Shown: one piece after another, positions 52,498 through 64,000 of the stretch
Numbering within the stretch: the first letter of the stretch is position 1
How the letters are laid out: each line of letters begins with the position of its first letter
From: Leptasterias polaris
Taxonomy: Eukaryota > Echinodermata > Asteroidea > Forcipulatida > Asteriidae
Direction: 5' to 3'
DNA: 64,000 nucleotides
Assembly (NCBI GenBank): GCA_037783415.1
Contig: JAZGTN010000009.1
Coordinates: 9,486,001 to 9,550,000 of the forward strand
Program-made: the position numbers and the translations under genes
Notes under the pieces: generated by a model
Seen by the model: the letters and a program-made list of their open reading frames with translations, nothing else
Databases searched by the model: none
Told to the model about the DNA's origin: nothing

Positions 52498-52996
52498 AAT
52501 GCAAAAAATGTTGAGCAAAGTCCTTGTAAGTTGTAGCTCTCCGCTGATAACTGGGATTAAAAATTTCGCTGATCTGCTTGCAAGATAAAATCATAAGTTT
52601 TCTATATATATGTTGATTTGGTCTGCATTTTGTCCGATATTATTTGTTAGGTTTCACTGAGTTTAATATTATGTTTGTTTTCATTTGAAACCTTTTTTCA
52701 CCTAAATCTTTGGCTACCTGCCAAAAACAAGGTGTGGGGAGTGAGTGAGGAGTCTGGGGCGTGGGGATAAGGGGAGTGGGGAGGGGGGAGACCTCTATAA
52801 ATTATTACTTTAAACTATACGTTAACAATAACATGGTTAAACTCGTGTGAGGTAGGCAGGAGATGTTTCTATTCTCGTTAATAATAATATTAACAATATA
52901 ATATAGAGGTTCGATTGCGTCAGATACATTTCTGAAAAGGGACAAATTTTGGTTAAAATGATGTTGAAAATGGTTCACAGGTGACAATCTGTTCAT
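52498..52996. other. Intergenic, nothing recognised
   Basis: Only a G-rich stretch at 52736-52790. Confidence 0.3.
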
Positions 52997-53172
52997 AGTG
53001 TTAGCCAGAGGGGTGTCTGGGTGTCTTTTGGACACCCTGTTTTAAATTTGGACACCCTGTTTCATCTGTCATTTACATGTAAATGTATTGTAAGTGAACA
53101 ATTTGGACACCCAGTTTTTAAATTTCCAGCAGATTTGGACACCCTTTTTCCAAATCCTGGCTAAAACCTTGA
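52997..53172. repeat. GGTGTCCAAA repeat family, copy 4 (inverted)
   Basis: CATAGTGTTAGCCAGAGGGG to ATCCTGGCTAAAACC, the inverted match of 40318-40494. Confidence 0.8.
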
Positions 53173-54899
53173 ATCTGTTGGTTGTTGTGCGTCCACATCC
53201 ACACTCAAATAAGATGCCAATTATGATTTATATATAGGCCTATATAGCACCACAACTTACAAGTAAGATTGGGAGCCACGTACGCGTACACACTTCTTTC
53301 TAGAGTCACCTGCATGGTCACACAATTTTAATTTATTACAAGATTTATAATACTATACTAGCACATTCAAACATGGCAATGTGATCTCCTCAAAAAAAAA
53401 AAAATCAGAAAGGATAAACTGTCCTGGATATTTATAAATAATTATTTCAAATCAGTTAGGCAATTTCTTGTTGAATGTCTTAATTTTAAAATTGTCTGTC
53501 AAAAATCATGTACGTCTGTCTGATCTTGATTATGTTGATGATATTGATGACAACAATTTATTATTTTTAAATTTAAGTAGCCTAGGCCGCCTAGTAATTA
53601 AATTAGTGAACAAAAACTAACACAAATTTATGCCTGGTTTATTTAAAGTAGTGCCTAAAATCTAAATAAGTTTGAGGTAAAACACTTTAATAAAAGCTAG
53701 GTTGTTGGCTAAAAATCAGAACAACAATTGCAATTTTCTTTTTCATATTGTCCGTTCAGATCATCCCACATGTCACAAGCTTTGGTTTCCATGCAGCCAT
53801 TCAAGCGGATTCATTCAAGCAAGCCACACACACTAATTAAAATAAAAGCGAGGGTTACAAAATAATATTATTATTACACATCAAATTAAACGACATTTCA
53901 AGCCAGTTTAACTCACCAAACGACCAGCCAACAAACAGGGCAATTTCACCTGTGAATTGCGGAACTTAATTTCTCCGAAAAAATGGAATAACTGCTAAAA
54001 TCCGTTAGATAATTGGGAGAAAGCCGGTTGCACGTGGAATAGACTTTCTCTCGTATCATACCATACGTTCCGTTGCATTATGCGCATGGATGCCTACGTA
54101 GTGGGTCGGTTCATGAATGCACAAAAAAGGGTTGGCGCCGTTTTCCAATTTTAGCGCTAAAAAAATAGGCGCGCAAAACTCACATTCCTTGCCGGAAAGC
54201 TGAACTTAATATAATTTACTTCATACTCATTTGTTTGCTTCTGGCTGTGTTAGGTTTATTCCTGCAAGAAAATGTTGATGTTTTTATTTGTTAGATCAGA
54301 TTCAGGCAAACCTGTGAGATGATTGGGAATTATTTCTGGTTGTTTAAGACTTCTCGTTATTTGTCCCCCATATAGTGTAAATGGACGCGTCCATTCTCAC
54401 TTGCGTGTGTATTCTGTGCATGAGGAGATATGAGCTGTGCATGTGATCCCCACGTGAAAATTTGGCCCATTGACAAGTAGGATTATGTATTTACTACGTA
54501 TTGTGAAAATACGTGCAGTAGTAGTAGTAGTCTTGGTACATGACGTTGTTTTTCATTATCACTCAACTATCGTGAATACCCGCCGCGCACCGTGCACATA
54601 ACGTCTTGAACAAAGACTATAGTAGTAGAGGTTCGTGGTGAGGGCAAAGGAGCCGCATTCTTCAAAAGTCATCGTGGTCATCAACGTTCTTTGTACACAG
54701 ATAACATTATGTTTCCTCTAACAATGTAAATCAATTTCAAAAAAGAAAAGGTACTGCTGCTAAGTATGGTCGTTTCTAATTATTATTGTACTGAGTTTCA
54801 ATTGACCATGCAAAAACCATATTCCGTTGTTTAAAGACAATCATGCACTTTTAACATAGGCAAAAACAGTATTACGATATTAACTAAACAGTTTTGAAA
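53173..54899. other. Intergenic, nothing recognised
   Basis: AT-rich, with a more GC-balanced part at 53950-54160. The SLC20 promoter and 5' UTR exon could lie here, but no site decides it. Confidence 0.3.
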
Positions 54900-55337
54900 T
54901 TAAAGGTTTTATACAGGATTGGCAGAGCTGACAAAATAATCACAGACAGTGTTCATGTTTTGTGTAATCAACCACATACATGAAATAACAAACCTGTGAA
55001 AATTTGAGCTCAATTGGTCATCGAGGTCACGAGAAAATAGTGAAAAGAGACCTTATGTGTTTTCTGTTTTTCAAACATCGAGTTTATTATCACGCGCGAT
55101 AAAAACTATTGTTTTACTCATTTCTCACAAACGATAGCATTTTAGGCAGAAATATTTTAAGGAACCTTTTTCTACCATTACTTACTTTAAATCATGTAAG
55201 TTATGTGTGAATCTGTGAACATTTGTGTTTTTCGATCTTACCAATAGTGTACAGGGCCTTTAAATCATGTAAGTTATGTGTGAATCTGTGAACATTTGTG
55301 TTTTTCGATCTTACCAATAGTGTACAGGGCCTTTAAA
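54900..55337. mobile_element. TTTAAAGG-ended MITE, copy 3 with duplicated end
   Basis: Matches 7748-8112, but the last 73 bp (TCATGTAAGTTATGTGTGAA to CAGGGCCTTTAAA) are tandemly duplicated, giving two right ends (55264 and 55337). Confidence 0.8.
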
Positions 55338-56024
55338 CACAACGAAGTTTTGAGGATCCATTTTGATACTTTCCCAAAAACTAGATCAAAATAGTATAGT
55401 AATTTTTCAACCGTCCATAGTTATTTTACAGCAGCTTTTTGATATTTTTTATTTATAAACAAAATGCTTCGGTGTAAGAATTAATGTTCAACCTATACCT
55501 ACCTAGTTTTGTAATATCTAATATTGCTTCTTTTTTTAAATATCAATTTCGGTATGAACTTATATGTTGAATGAACGTCTATTTAATTTGTTTATTTATC
55601 ATTAGATTACAATAACACGATTTTCTATTTGTTCGGCTGTCCGCAGTCATGTATCCTCTCTCAAGTGTTAAGCCCTATAGACCTTATGCATTGACGTCAC
55701 CAAGCCGCCATCTTAGAGGTAAACTGATGACGAAACAATGGAAACGCGCTGATTTGTACGCGCGGCGCACAGGACTGACCAATGAACATCTTCCTTTTGA
55801 CCTCTAGGCGAGGGCGCCCTACTCAAATGACGTCATATGCATAAGGTCTATATAGTATACCTGGGAGGCAAAATGGGCGGAGCCAAGCAAATTACACGAT
55901 CTGTCGTCGATGGGGGCGCATTTTCTTACAGCGGGTGCAGCACGAAAGGTTTCCCTTAGCAATGTTTATTATACTCTAAACATTATTTTAAAGTTTTCCG
56001 GCCTCTTTTTTTTTTTTTTTTTTT
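55338..56024. other. Intergenic, nothing recognised
   Basis: CTATAGACCTTATGCA (55674) and TGCATAAGGTCTATA (55838) are inverted, with a TGACGTCA-type site next to each, so a small TIR element of about 180 bp is likely. Confidence 0.45.
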
Positions 56025-56378
56025 ATGAGATGTCGCCCAACTCACAAGGCCACGGACGGCCACTCAAGGTGAGGGCTACACATAACTGATTTGGGCCATC
56101 GACCCAAATCAATTGACACCAGGGGCACGTTGCCTCCTACTCCTGGGGCTGAAACAGGGTTACCCCCTTCACAGTCCTTAAGGATGTAGGCATGGGTATC
56201 ATCCACTAGGATGCCTGTCTGGTAGAGCAGAATGCACTACCTTCCCAACTTTTTCGAAGCAATTATGGTTAAGTGCCTTGCTCAGGGGCACAAGTGTCAT
56301 GACCGGGTATCGAACCCACACTCTGCTGCTGAAAACACCAGAGCTTAGGTCCGGTGACCTAGACCGCTCGGCTCTTGA
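56025..56378 (-). mobile_element. tRNA-derived SINE, most complete copy
   Basis: On the minus strand it has AGCCGAGCGGTCTAGGTC (A-box region), GGGTTCGATACCC (B-box), then the body shared with 34348-34577, and ends in an A-rich tail facing the T-run at 56006-56024. Confidence 0.75.
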
Positions 56379-56584
56379 AAGCAAACCAAATATATTTCCT
56401 GACAATCAAATTTAATTCCTTCCTTTGAGTTTGGTGAGCCCATGAGATTTTGAGCTAGGCTAACAAAATACAATAATAAACAAATTAAAAATAGCATACA
56501 ATCTACAATTTCAGCTTGGCTTTTTATCCCTTTGTGGGAGATTGCCTGGGTCCTTTGTTATAAGAAATCATAAAAACAAACAAT
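56379..56584. other. Intergenic, nothing recognised
   Basis: No feature seen. Confidence 0.3.
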
Positions 56585-56846
56585 TCAAAAAAACAAAAAC
56601 AAACAAACAAACAAACAAACAAACAACCCACCCAAACAAACAAACAAACACACAAACAACCCAACAAACAAACAAACAAACAAACAAACAAACAACCCAA
56701 CAACCCAACAAACAAACAAACAAACAAACAAACAACCCAACAAACAAACAAACACACAAACAACCCAACAAACAAACAAACAAACAACCCAACAAACAAA
56801 CACCCCGACACACCCAACAAACAAACAAACAAACAAACAAACAACA
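56585..56846. repeat. (CAAA)n microsatellite with CCCA interruptions
   Basis: About 260 bp of AAAC repeats broken by CAACCCAACAA blocks. All six-frame open reading frames across it are low-complexity by-products. Confidence 0.95.
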
Positions 56847-57242
56847 AAATAACAATATCCCACGCCCCGGTCATACACATGACGCCTCTAAAGTTTTCTC
56901 TGAAAAGTGAGCTAGGCAAATTAATTGTTTATCGCTCTACACAGAGTAGAGTAAGCGTTTATATACTGATGACAATAACGATAACGATAAGCTCCTTCAA
57001 TTAACAATGTGATTGCGATGGGTCCTTTACAGTTTTGTTGGCTTGCAATAAAACTGTCATTCGAAAGCCTCTGATGCATTATATTAGGCTTACCATCAAA
57101 CATGCACTTTTTTCGCGGTGAACTATTGTTCTTATCTTCAACGCAAAATTGTGATGATTACCACACCACAAATATTGTGTATGCCATTAGCTTTTAAAAA
57201 AAATACATTGTGTATAATATTAATGACAAGTTATCACAAGCT
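56847..57242. other. Intergenic, nothing recognised
   Basis: No gene or repeat identified. Confidence 0.3.
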
Positions 57243-57597
57243 GCTGGGGTTCTGTGCTTCAACTTTGAAGCCAATCAATTTAGGCGTTAAATTAAGTTGA
57301 TCTTATTTGGCTTGGGAAGTGGTGGGAATGCAATTCATGAAAACTGACAGCAATTAAGTCGGTTTGGGGAAAAGCACTGTGTTCGGGGGTACTTTTGCCT
57401 ATTAACTTTCTGTCTGGAGTTAATTCTAAACGACTAGGCCTAATCCTGCCAATGACTCTTGAAAAGAAATGTGAAGTTTAGTTTTCCGAAAATTATTGTC
57501 AAGGGGTTGAATTTGAAGTATTTTTGTTTAGTTTGTTTGAATATTGGCATTGGTTGCTATACGGGAAGTTTATTTTTTATAATAGTGTGGTGCACCC
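57243..57597. repeat. GTGTGGTGCACCC repeat, copy 1
   Basis: Diverged direct match of 58262-58620 over about 355 bp (GGGTTCTGTG, CAATTTAGGCGTTAAA, GAAGTTTAGTT, AGTGTGGTGCACCC). Left inverted end not found. Confidence 0.7.
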
Positions 57598-57657
57598 AAC
57601 CGGAACTTGTTCTGCTCAGCTTGTTAGCTATAGCGACTGCACCCATGTGGTCCGGCG

Positions 57658-57868
57658 CTAGTCTTGATTGGCGACGTTCATTTTGTTTAACGTAGTGCGA
57701 TATCGCAACACGAAATACTGGAGAAGAGATATCTGTATCACACGAACATCTGGATTGATCCAGATTTATAGACTTGCCCAGTCCTTCTGAGTCAGCCCGA
57801 CCAAAAAGTCAATGTAGCGCCCTCTACCGGTGGCTAAAACAAAAAACAGCGTCGCCAATCAAGACTAG
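57658..57868. mobile_element. Short TIR element with 7-8 bp target duplication
   Basis: CTAGTCTTGATTGGCGACG at the left is perfectly inverted at the right. TCCGGCG flanks both sides (57651-57657, 57869-57875), extendable to 8 bp. Confidence 0.85.
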
Positions 57869-58169
57869 TCCGGCGCAGACTTTGCTTTCCATGCACTTGG
57901 CAACAGCTGTGACTATTCATGGAACTAATAGTTTTGGTTAAATTTGTCTGTGTATACGAAAACCAAGCTATACTATAGGATTTATAGGAGTGCACTCCTT
58001 ATAAATAGCGTTCACCATCTCAAAAATGCAAAATTCAAGTTCGAGTTCAACATTTGTAGAGGTTTTTATTACAAAGAACAAGTAGCCCAACAATTTCACT
58101 GTAGTATAATACCATAATCCGTCCGTGGACTGCAACTGAGAAATGGGTCTTGGTGTATAGTTCGTGTCG

Positions 58170-58620
58170 GGGTGCACCACACTAAATATGAAAAATTCTT
58201 TTGAACTATAACGTTTTTGGGGGTCATGCAATTAATAGATTATGCATTAGGCCTATGATCTCAACCTGGGGGTTCTGTGTTTCAACTTTTGAGGAGACTT
58301 TATCAATTTAGGCGTTAAAGTTGGCCGTATTTGAATTGGGAAGTGAAGAAATGCTTCATGAAAACTGGCAGCGAGTCTGTTTTGGAAAAAGCTCATTTTC
58401 GGGGGCGTTTTTTTTTTTTTTAGGGGGGTATAAATTAGCAAAAATTCCAAACGGCTAACCTGCCAAAAATTGAAAAGTAAATCTGAAGTTTAGTTGTCCG
58501 AAAATATGGTTGATTGCTTTTTAAGAGGCTGCGAGGTTTCAACTATTTGTTAAGTATTTTTGAATATTATTTAGCTTTAAGCATTGGTTACTACAGGAGT
58601 TTATTTAGTGTGGTGCACCC
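58170..58620. mobile_element. TIR element, GGGTGCACCACACTA ends
   Basis: A 451-bp element with inverted 15-bp ends, flanked by GTCG on both sides (58166-58169, 58621-58624). Direct relative at 57243-57597. Confidence 0.7.
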
Positions 58621-58624
58621 GTCG

Positions 58625-60139
58625 TGAGCGGTTCATGGATGATAGCGCCCTCTCTTGGGGAAAATTGTAACAAATCAAAACGACAAAATTATATGCTAAT
58701 CCAGGAGTTTAGTGAGTGTTCGAAACTTTCCAGGGGTGCCGCGTGGGAATGGAACCTGAATAATGCACCCATTAAAATAAAGCAGCGAACGAAACAAAAA
58801 AGCCCGTAGGGCCTAGTCGTATTCAATTACAATACATTATTGAACCTCAACATAAAGTTTTGTTGTTATTCAAATTGCTGGCAGCTGTTGAACTTTATCC
58901 ATCGTTTTGTAGTACGAATGTTGTTTCATAATGTTATCCCAGGGAATTAATAGGAAATCACGCACCACTTAACATGGACAATTGCATATTCTAAAAAATA
59001 AATTTTCTATTTCTGATTTGGGTCATTACTGACCTAGAATTGGGTCAGGCACCACGGTATACCCGGATTTGGGTCAATTCTATGAGAATAATTTTTAGAT
59101 TTTATTTATTTATTTATTTATTTATTTTTATTTAGGGGCCTATTTATTTATTATTATAAATTTGTTTTGGGGGGCATGCACTCTCGGCCAATTGAAACTG
59201 TGATTCCTTTGCATTTTCCCCTAAAACCCTTGTAATAGTTTTATGTCATGGCACATTTCAATGTTTCTTCAAAGTACAGTTCCCTATAGAGAGTCGAAGT
59301 CCTTGATACTAGACTGGACCACTTTTCAGACACTAAAAAGAGAACAACATAATTATTATTATGTTCACCGTTGTGCACAAAAAATGGACAGACGCACAGA
59401 CATAAACAATACCCAGATCTATCTAACCCACTGATAAAGTGGACTCATCTGTTTTGTGTAGTAGCAGGCTTCCAGCCAGATGTCTTGCTGACTGAGGTTT
59501 CGAACACCCATCCCTCTGCCACTCAAACTTGTTGGCTGACCGGGGAGCCAGTAACTAGTGGAACCTTCTTGCAGTTGTGTAATTCCTGGTGTACTTAGAT
59601 TGTGCTAAAGTGTTGCTAAAGTGTTGCAGAGAGATGCACCACTTTCTCATCATTCTCAGCTTTCCCAATAATGACCAAACGAAGAATTGCTCGAGATTGA
59701 GAGTTTCAATGTCGTAAAGCGCCTTTCACCTCAAAATCTCCAGAATATTGATTTAAATTGTTTTACAAACTTGAACGAGGCTCATACTAATTTGCGTACC
59801 CCCCCCCCCCCCCGCTCATCAGAACCCTTGCTCTCCCTCTTGCCCCCAAATGAGATCGACAAAATGCACTTGAATAGCTCGATACACTGATTAACCACAC
59901 CCCCTATTTATGTCTTTGCCCCCAACTTGCCCCTTCCCTAAATTGAAGATGTCTTAGCTTGTTATGGTGCCACTGGTCTCAATTAATCGGTTCATATTAT
60001 TGTCTTACACATTCAAGTATATTCAAGTGATCTTTTTCAAATTGTATTCAGGCATGTGCGTATGATTGGATTGCTGAAAAGGCATTAATTTCCTTCAAAA
60101 CTGTCGGCGTAGCCATTGGTCGTAGCCGTAGGCAAAGTC
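58625..60139. other. Intergenic, low-complexity patches
   Basis: ATTT repeats at 59100-59150 and a C run at 59800-59813. No gene supported. Confidence 0.4.
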
Positions 60140-60428
60140 GCTGCTTGTCTCGTCTCTTTTGTTACAGTGATCAACTCCAGAAGTTTCTCTTCAGTTTTGA
60201 CCATGAGCGCCATCAATGGATCGTCGAGTGTTAAAGTGATCTCTTTGGGCTGGGTGAAGTACATTGCTAGCCTGAACATATGACGTTGCTGCTTGTCCGT
60301 TTCTTTTATGTCAACTCCAGAAGTTTCCCTTCAGTTTTGCCCATGAGCGCCCTCATTCGATCATCGAGGGTTATTAGTGATCTCTTTGGCTGGGTGAAGT
60401 ATATTGCTAGCCTGAACATCATCTGACG
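60140..60428. repeat. Tandem duplication, unit about 145 bp
   Basis: 60140-60286 and 60288-60428 are about 85 percent alike by eye (TGCTGCTTGTC, CAACTCCAGAAGTTTC, GATCTCTTTGG, GCTAGCCTGAACAT). A 64-codon minus-strand frame lies in the first copy but is broken in the second. Confidence 0.8.
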
Positions 60429-62608
60429 TCACACTTCGAGGCTCGTGAACAATGCCAGATACCAGCCTTGAGCGCGTGGCAGGATCCTGCCCGATGTTTA
60501 TTTGACCTCGCATCCATTTACGCAAACGAAGATTCGTATACACACAAACGTTATGCACATGCAGCAGACGATCGAGTGTACAGACGATCGAGTTACTGCT
60601 GGTGAAGCTAACAAACTATGTCACTTTGAACATGCTTTGAAACAGACCTATATCATAACACAGAAATTAGAGGCTTACGCCACTGCAAGTTTATCCACTG
60701 AAATCACTGGGCCTGTGAGACCAGTGCCTATCTTTATCCCTGCAAATTGGCGACAGGGGACCAGTTTAGTACACAGTGACAACACCCAACTCCTGCATGC
60801 AACTAAAGGGCGATGTATGCGTCACTCAGTGTCAGTAAATTGTATACCCGCTATATATACCCAAAGCACTGCTTACAAGCAAATCATATTTACTTGACAA
60901 TTTCTAAGCCAAAAAATAAATAAAAAAGTCACACCATGACAGTATCGCAGACCTTTTGAGTGTCATTTGATATTAGCGTGTAATACATTTTGTTGCGAAC
61001 ATAATCACTTTTAAATCGCCCAAACCATTAGATATAGACCCTTGTGGCTAAATAAAATGAATTATAGCAAAATTTCCTTTGACTAATTAGCCCATATTTG
61101 TCTCTATTTATAGTTTATACAAAATGGCTCATTTCACCTAGTAGTGGTAATTAGGTCAAGGGCTAAGTATTGCTGTACAATTCCTATGGGAAAACCGGGA
61201 GAGCTGGTCCTTGTGGATTTTTTTTTAGTGAAAAGCAACCCTGATGGTAACAAGACAGCTGCCATGCTATTTGGCAAGGTGTAGTTGGGGAATATAGAAT
61301 TTTTTTAAATAAAACTAAAATAATAATGGCGGAGTACTGACTTTTTAATTAAAAACTGTTACTTAATAAGTCCACCGTGGCATCATGCAGTGTTAATCAG
61401 CTCTATGAAATTAGCCCCATCAGCTTTACACAGGCAGGTTGTTAATTTAAAATAATGTATTAAAGGCCAATAATTTAGAAAAAGTAAAGACAACCTTCCA
61501 CATTTTTTTCTTCCAAATATGACTGTACAGCAATTCAGTTTAAATCAAGAAGTAGGCCTATAAAATTAATGAATAATGCTTGTTAGTTCTCCATCATCCA
61601 GTGTTTAATTATATTAATACAGGCTTCAAAAAATCTGTTTTCCATCTTTGAGAATTATTAACCACCAACTGCAAGGCAGCAACCAAACCTAGCCACGCGT
61701 GGTCTTCCAAATTAACACCAACTGTATGTTAATTCCCCAAATCACCCAAGCAGAGAGAGCGGTATCGTGCTCAGCTACCCCTGACTAAGCACATATTGAC
61801 CTAGACGATGGGCACGGAGGTGGGGGAGAAAGATGAGCCAATGCGGTCGCGTACACTGGTTCACTTTATATGGGGTAGTTGAACAATATTATATGATTCG
61901 GTGCCTCGCCTTCCCTTCTGGGGAAAGTGCAAAGCAATTACTCAATCTCCCCAAGGTCGAGCAACCTTACTATTTCATCTTCATCTCCACAGTGGATGCG
62001 TTGTCATGGTGATTTTTTCCCTCAGTATCCATGCACAAGGTTCCCCGCCCCCCTCTATAATTTAGCGTGTGGTGATGATCAGACTATATTACACGCCCTG
62101 CAATTTATTATTTTTTAATTCGCGCTTCCACTTTGGGAGGCTTGCGCTTCGCTGCGGTCGCTTTGTACGGCAACCAAGCATTTATTGACACAGATACCAG
62201 TGGGGAGAGCAAACCTCGCTCTGATCGGTCACGGATTTTTGCACGAACGACCTCAGATGAACACACCACGCCGTGAGTTCTCTCTCTCCACACGGTAACC
62301 ACTTCACGAGATGTGCACTCCGCACGATGTACGATTTACGCGGGAAAAAAACATGAGACTTGTCCAGTAGGAGATGCCATGAGCCAGGATTATTTCTATA
62401 TCGACATCTGAGACACAGCAATTTATGATGACTTGAAGATAGGGTTGTTGGTCAAAAGGGACATCATGCTTCCTGCGATTAAAGAGTCAGAGGTATTTTC
62501 CAGAGGGCCAGGAGCATTTTACGTGGCTAGGTATTTACCATCAGTCGGTGTTTCGCGCCGTGCGTAGCAAATTTCATCAGTTGGTACTGTTTAGTGGGAC
62601 TTGTAACA
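60429..62608. other. Upstream of the type II membrane protein gene
   Basis: No exon or repeat recognised. The last 400 bp (62130-62600) are richer in CpG and probably contain the promoter and 5' UTR. Confidence 0.4.
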
Positions 62609-63659
62609 ATGCACGAATGGTGCGTGCCTCCTGCATCACAAGAATTTACTCTGAAGACCATCTGTAGTCAGTGGAAAGACCGGCTAGCCAGACCGGTCAA
62701 AGCTTTAATCCTCTCGTCGGTTTTATTGTTTGTTCTCTGTGTTTTTACTGTGAAATTAACGGACGAGTTGTCTCCGAAGAAACCGAATAACACGGATGTG
62801 ATGGTCGCCGCAATGACAGGTTTAGTGTTGGCGCCAAATGTGACAAATCACCCGCAGTTTGTTATTTCCTCGCTCCAACGTAATGCGGTTATTTCAAAGG
62901 TGCCTTTAGCAGAAAGCAATGAATATAAAGATGTTGTACACGATATGCAAGACAACTTTAGAACGGCTAGGGTGGAAATCGATGCAAATAATATTCCAAG
63001 CAGCCACCGGAAAGTAATACCTAGGATTTTTAAGAGGAGACGGCGATCCGTCACAATTTCTGCGACTTCGACAACTCGACCTGAGTTTTTAGAAACTACC
63101 AATGGTGCACTTACCAATACGGCGATACCAACGTCTAGTTATGGTACCACAGTGCCTCTGGAGGCGAGTTACGTTACACCAAACAATCAGAACAGCCAAA
63201 CTTCTTCACTAGGGTCAACAAACAACCACCGGACAACAGATACCACGGATTTTTCCACAACATTGTCTACCCTTACGCGACCAACATCTTCGACGACCGA
63301 GCGACCGCGATCTGTAACACCGCGCCCGTCACTTTCAACCACCATCCCGGCGAGTAGCACTGCGTCTGTTCCGCTAACGGAACCCTTGAAACGTACACAC
63401 GAGGTGCCTATGACCTCAAGAGATATAACTGCAGTGTTTTCATCAACTTTGGCAAATGTTTATGACCAACACACCACTGTCACGCCCGGTGTCCAACAAA
63501 CTCCAAGAAGGCCCGAGGACGATGTGGTGACGCCGGATATTTCCACGGCGTCTGGTACACTGACTTCGGATGTACTTTTAGGGAAAGCCACATCGGTTAC
63601 CGAGGGTAAACAAACCACCACGACGTCATCGATGCATTCACTCCAAGGTCCCTCAAAAC
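62609..63659 (+). CDS. Type II membrane protein with mucin-like region, first coding exon
   Basis: I do not recognise the family. ATG 62609 opens 350 codons that end at a strong donor (AAAAC/GTAAGT, 63659), phase 1; later exons are outside the window. Residues 1-31 are cytosolic with basic residues before the membrane. Residues 32-48 (ALILSSVLLFVLCVFTV) form one membrane anchor with no signal-peptide cleavage pattern, so the C terminus should be outside or lumenal. N-glycosylation sequons lie at N60 and N77. A polybasic RRRRS at 143-147 fits a furin-type site. From residue 150 on the chain is very rich in Thr, Ser and Pro, as in O-glycosylated stalks. A catalytic or ligand domain presumably follows in later exons. 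An upstream in-frame GTG is not a credible start. Confidence 0.75.
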
Positions 63660-64000
63660 GTAAGTTCTCAATATTTTTGTAGTGTATTCCTTCAGTTAAA
63701 ATCACCAACTTAACATGGTTGTGAAATTTTGCACATTGCACTTCTTGTGAAATGACAGCAATGTTTGGACTAAAATATCCTCAAAACATTCCATATAACC
63801 GTTACATCACATGTTCTAAAAAAAGACCCACAAAGGTTGGACTTCTGCAGGCACAATTTGTAAACAGCCCAATAGAAGGACGCATTAAATCTGATGGTTG
63901 TTTTAAAATGGAGATTACACTGTCTGAGTTTTGTCAACTTTTGATATGAAGAAAGAGGCCCACCATTCTTAAAACGTGTTCATCTGTTGTTTTTATAACT
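63660..64000. other. Intron 1 of the type II membrane protein gene
   Basis: Begins with GTAAGTTC. No further exon visible before the right edge. Confidence 0.5.

Noticed and set aside
56524..56919. Several 95-131 codon frames
   Set aside because: Products of the (CAAA)n microsatellite.
57243..58620. LTR retrotransposon with 355-bp direct repeats
   Set aside because: No primer-binding site, polypurine tract or frame between; the second copy has its own inverted ends and a 4-bp duplication.
60502..60897. 131-codon plus-strand frame
   Set aside because: No recognisable motif, no splice context, composition like random sequence.

Overview
The window is animal nuclear DNA. It has spliced genes with GT-AG introns, AT-rich introns packed with transposon remnants, and no bacterial-style operons. 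Three host genes are recognisable from conserved protein sequence: NFRKB, TMEM147 and an SLC20-type phosphate transporter. The repeats (tRNA-derived SINEs, many hAT-like and piggyBac-like MITEs, a CR1/L2-like tail, Penelope-like debris) suggest an invertebrate deuterostome, most likely an echinoderm. The species is a guess; the gene identities are not.

Layout, left to right. Positions 1-7412 are an intron of NFRKB (minus strand; its remaining exons lie left of position 1). It holds a tandem array of a 316-bp unit that carries a tRNA-like sequence. A 4583-bp hAT transposon (823-5405) with an intact two-exon transposase gene interrupts the array. Positions 7413-16225 carry the first five coding exons of NFRKB and a probable 5' UTR exon, with introns full of MITEs and inverted repeats. 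TMEM147 starts head-to-head with NFRKB and runs on the plus strand (16480-20946, six exons, complete). Positions 20947-28408 are a convergent intergenic stretch with repeats only. The complete SLC20 sodium-phosphate symporter gene (minus strand, ten coding exons, 586 codons plus stop) spans 28409-51281; its large introns carry most of the TIR elements. Positions 51334-62608 hold no gene I can support, only repeats and perhaps an unrecognised SLC20 5' UTR exon. At 62609-63659 (plus) lies the first coding exon of an unidentified type II membrane protein with a Ser/Thr-rich mucin-like region; it continues off the right edge.

The host genes are housekeeping genes with separate roles: chromatin remodelling (INO80), ER translocon assembly, and phosphate uptake. 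NFRKB and TMEM147 probably share a bidirectional promoter at about 16.23-16.48 kb. All exon boundaries below were chosen by splice-site sequence, reading phase and protein similarity; phases agree throughout, and the TMEM147 and SLC20 coding lengths are exact multiples of three.

The most notable non-gene content is the layered transposon history. It includes an apparently recent hAT copy inside a tRNA-bearing tandem array, several non-autonomous families with 5-bp target duplications like that hAT, a decayed piggyBac-like element that still shows an acidic reading frame, a 1.77-kb TIR element nested in a SINE, and an 850-bp element dense in one 8-mer. These families may or may not be in repeat libraries; I could not check.
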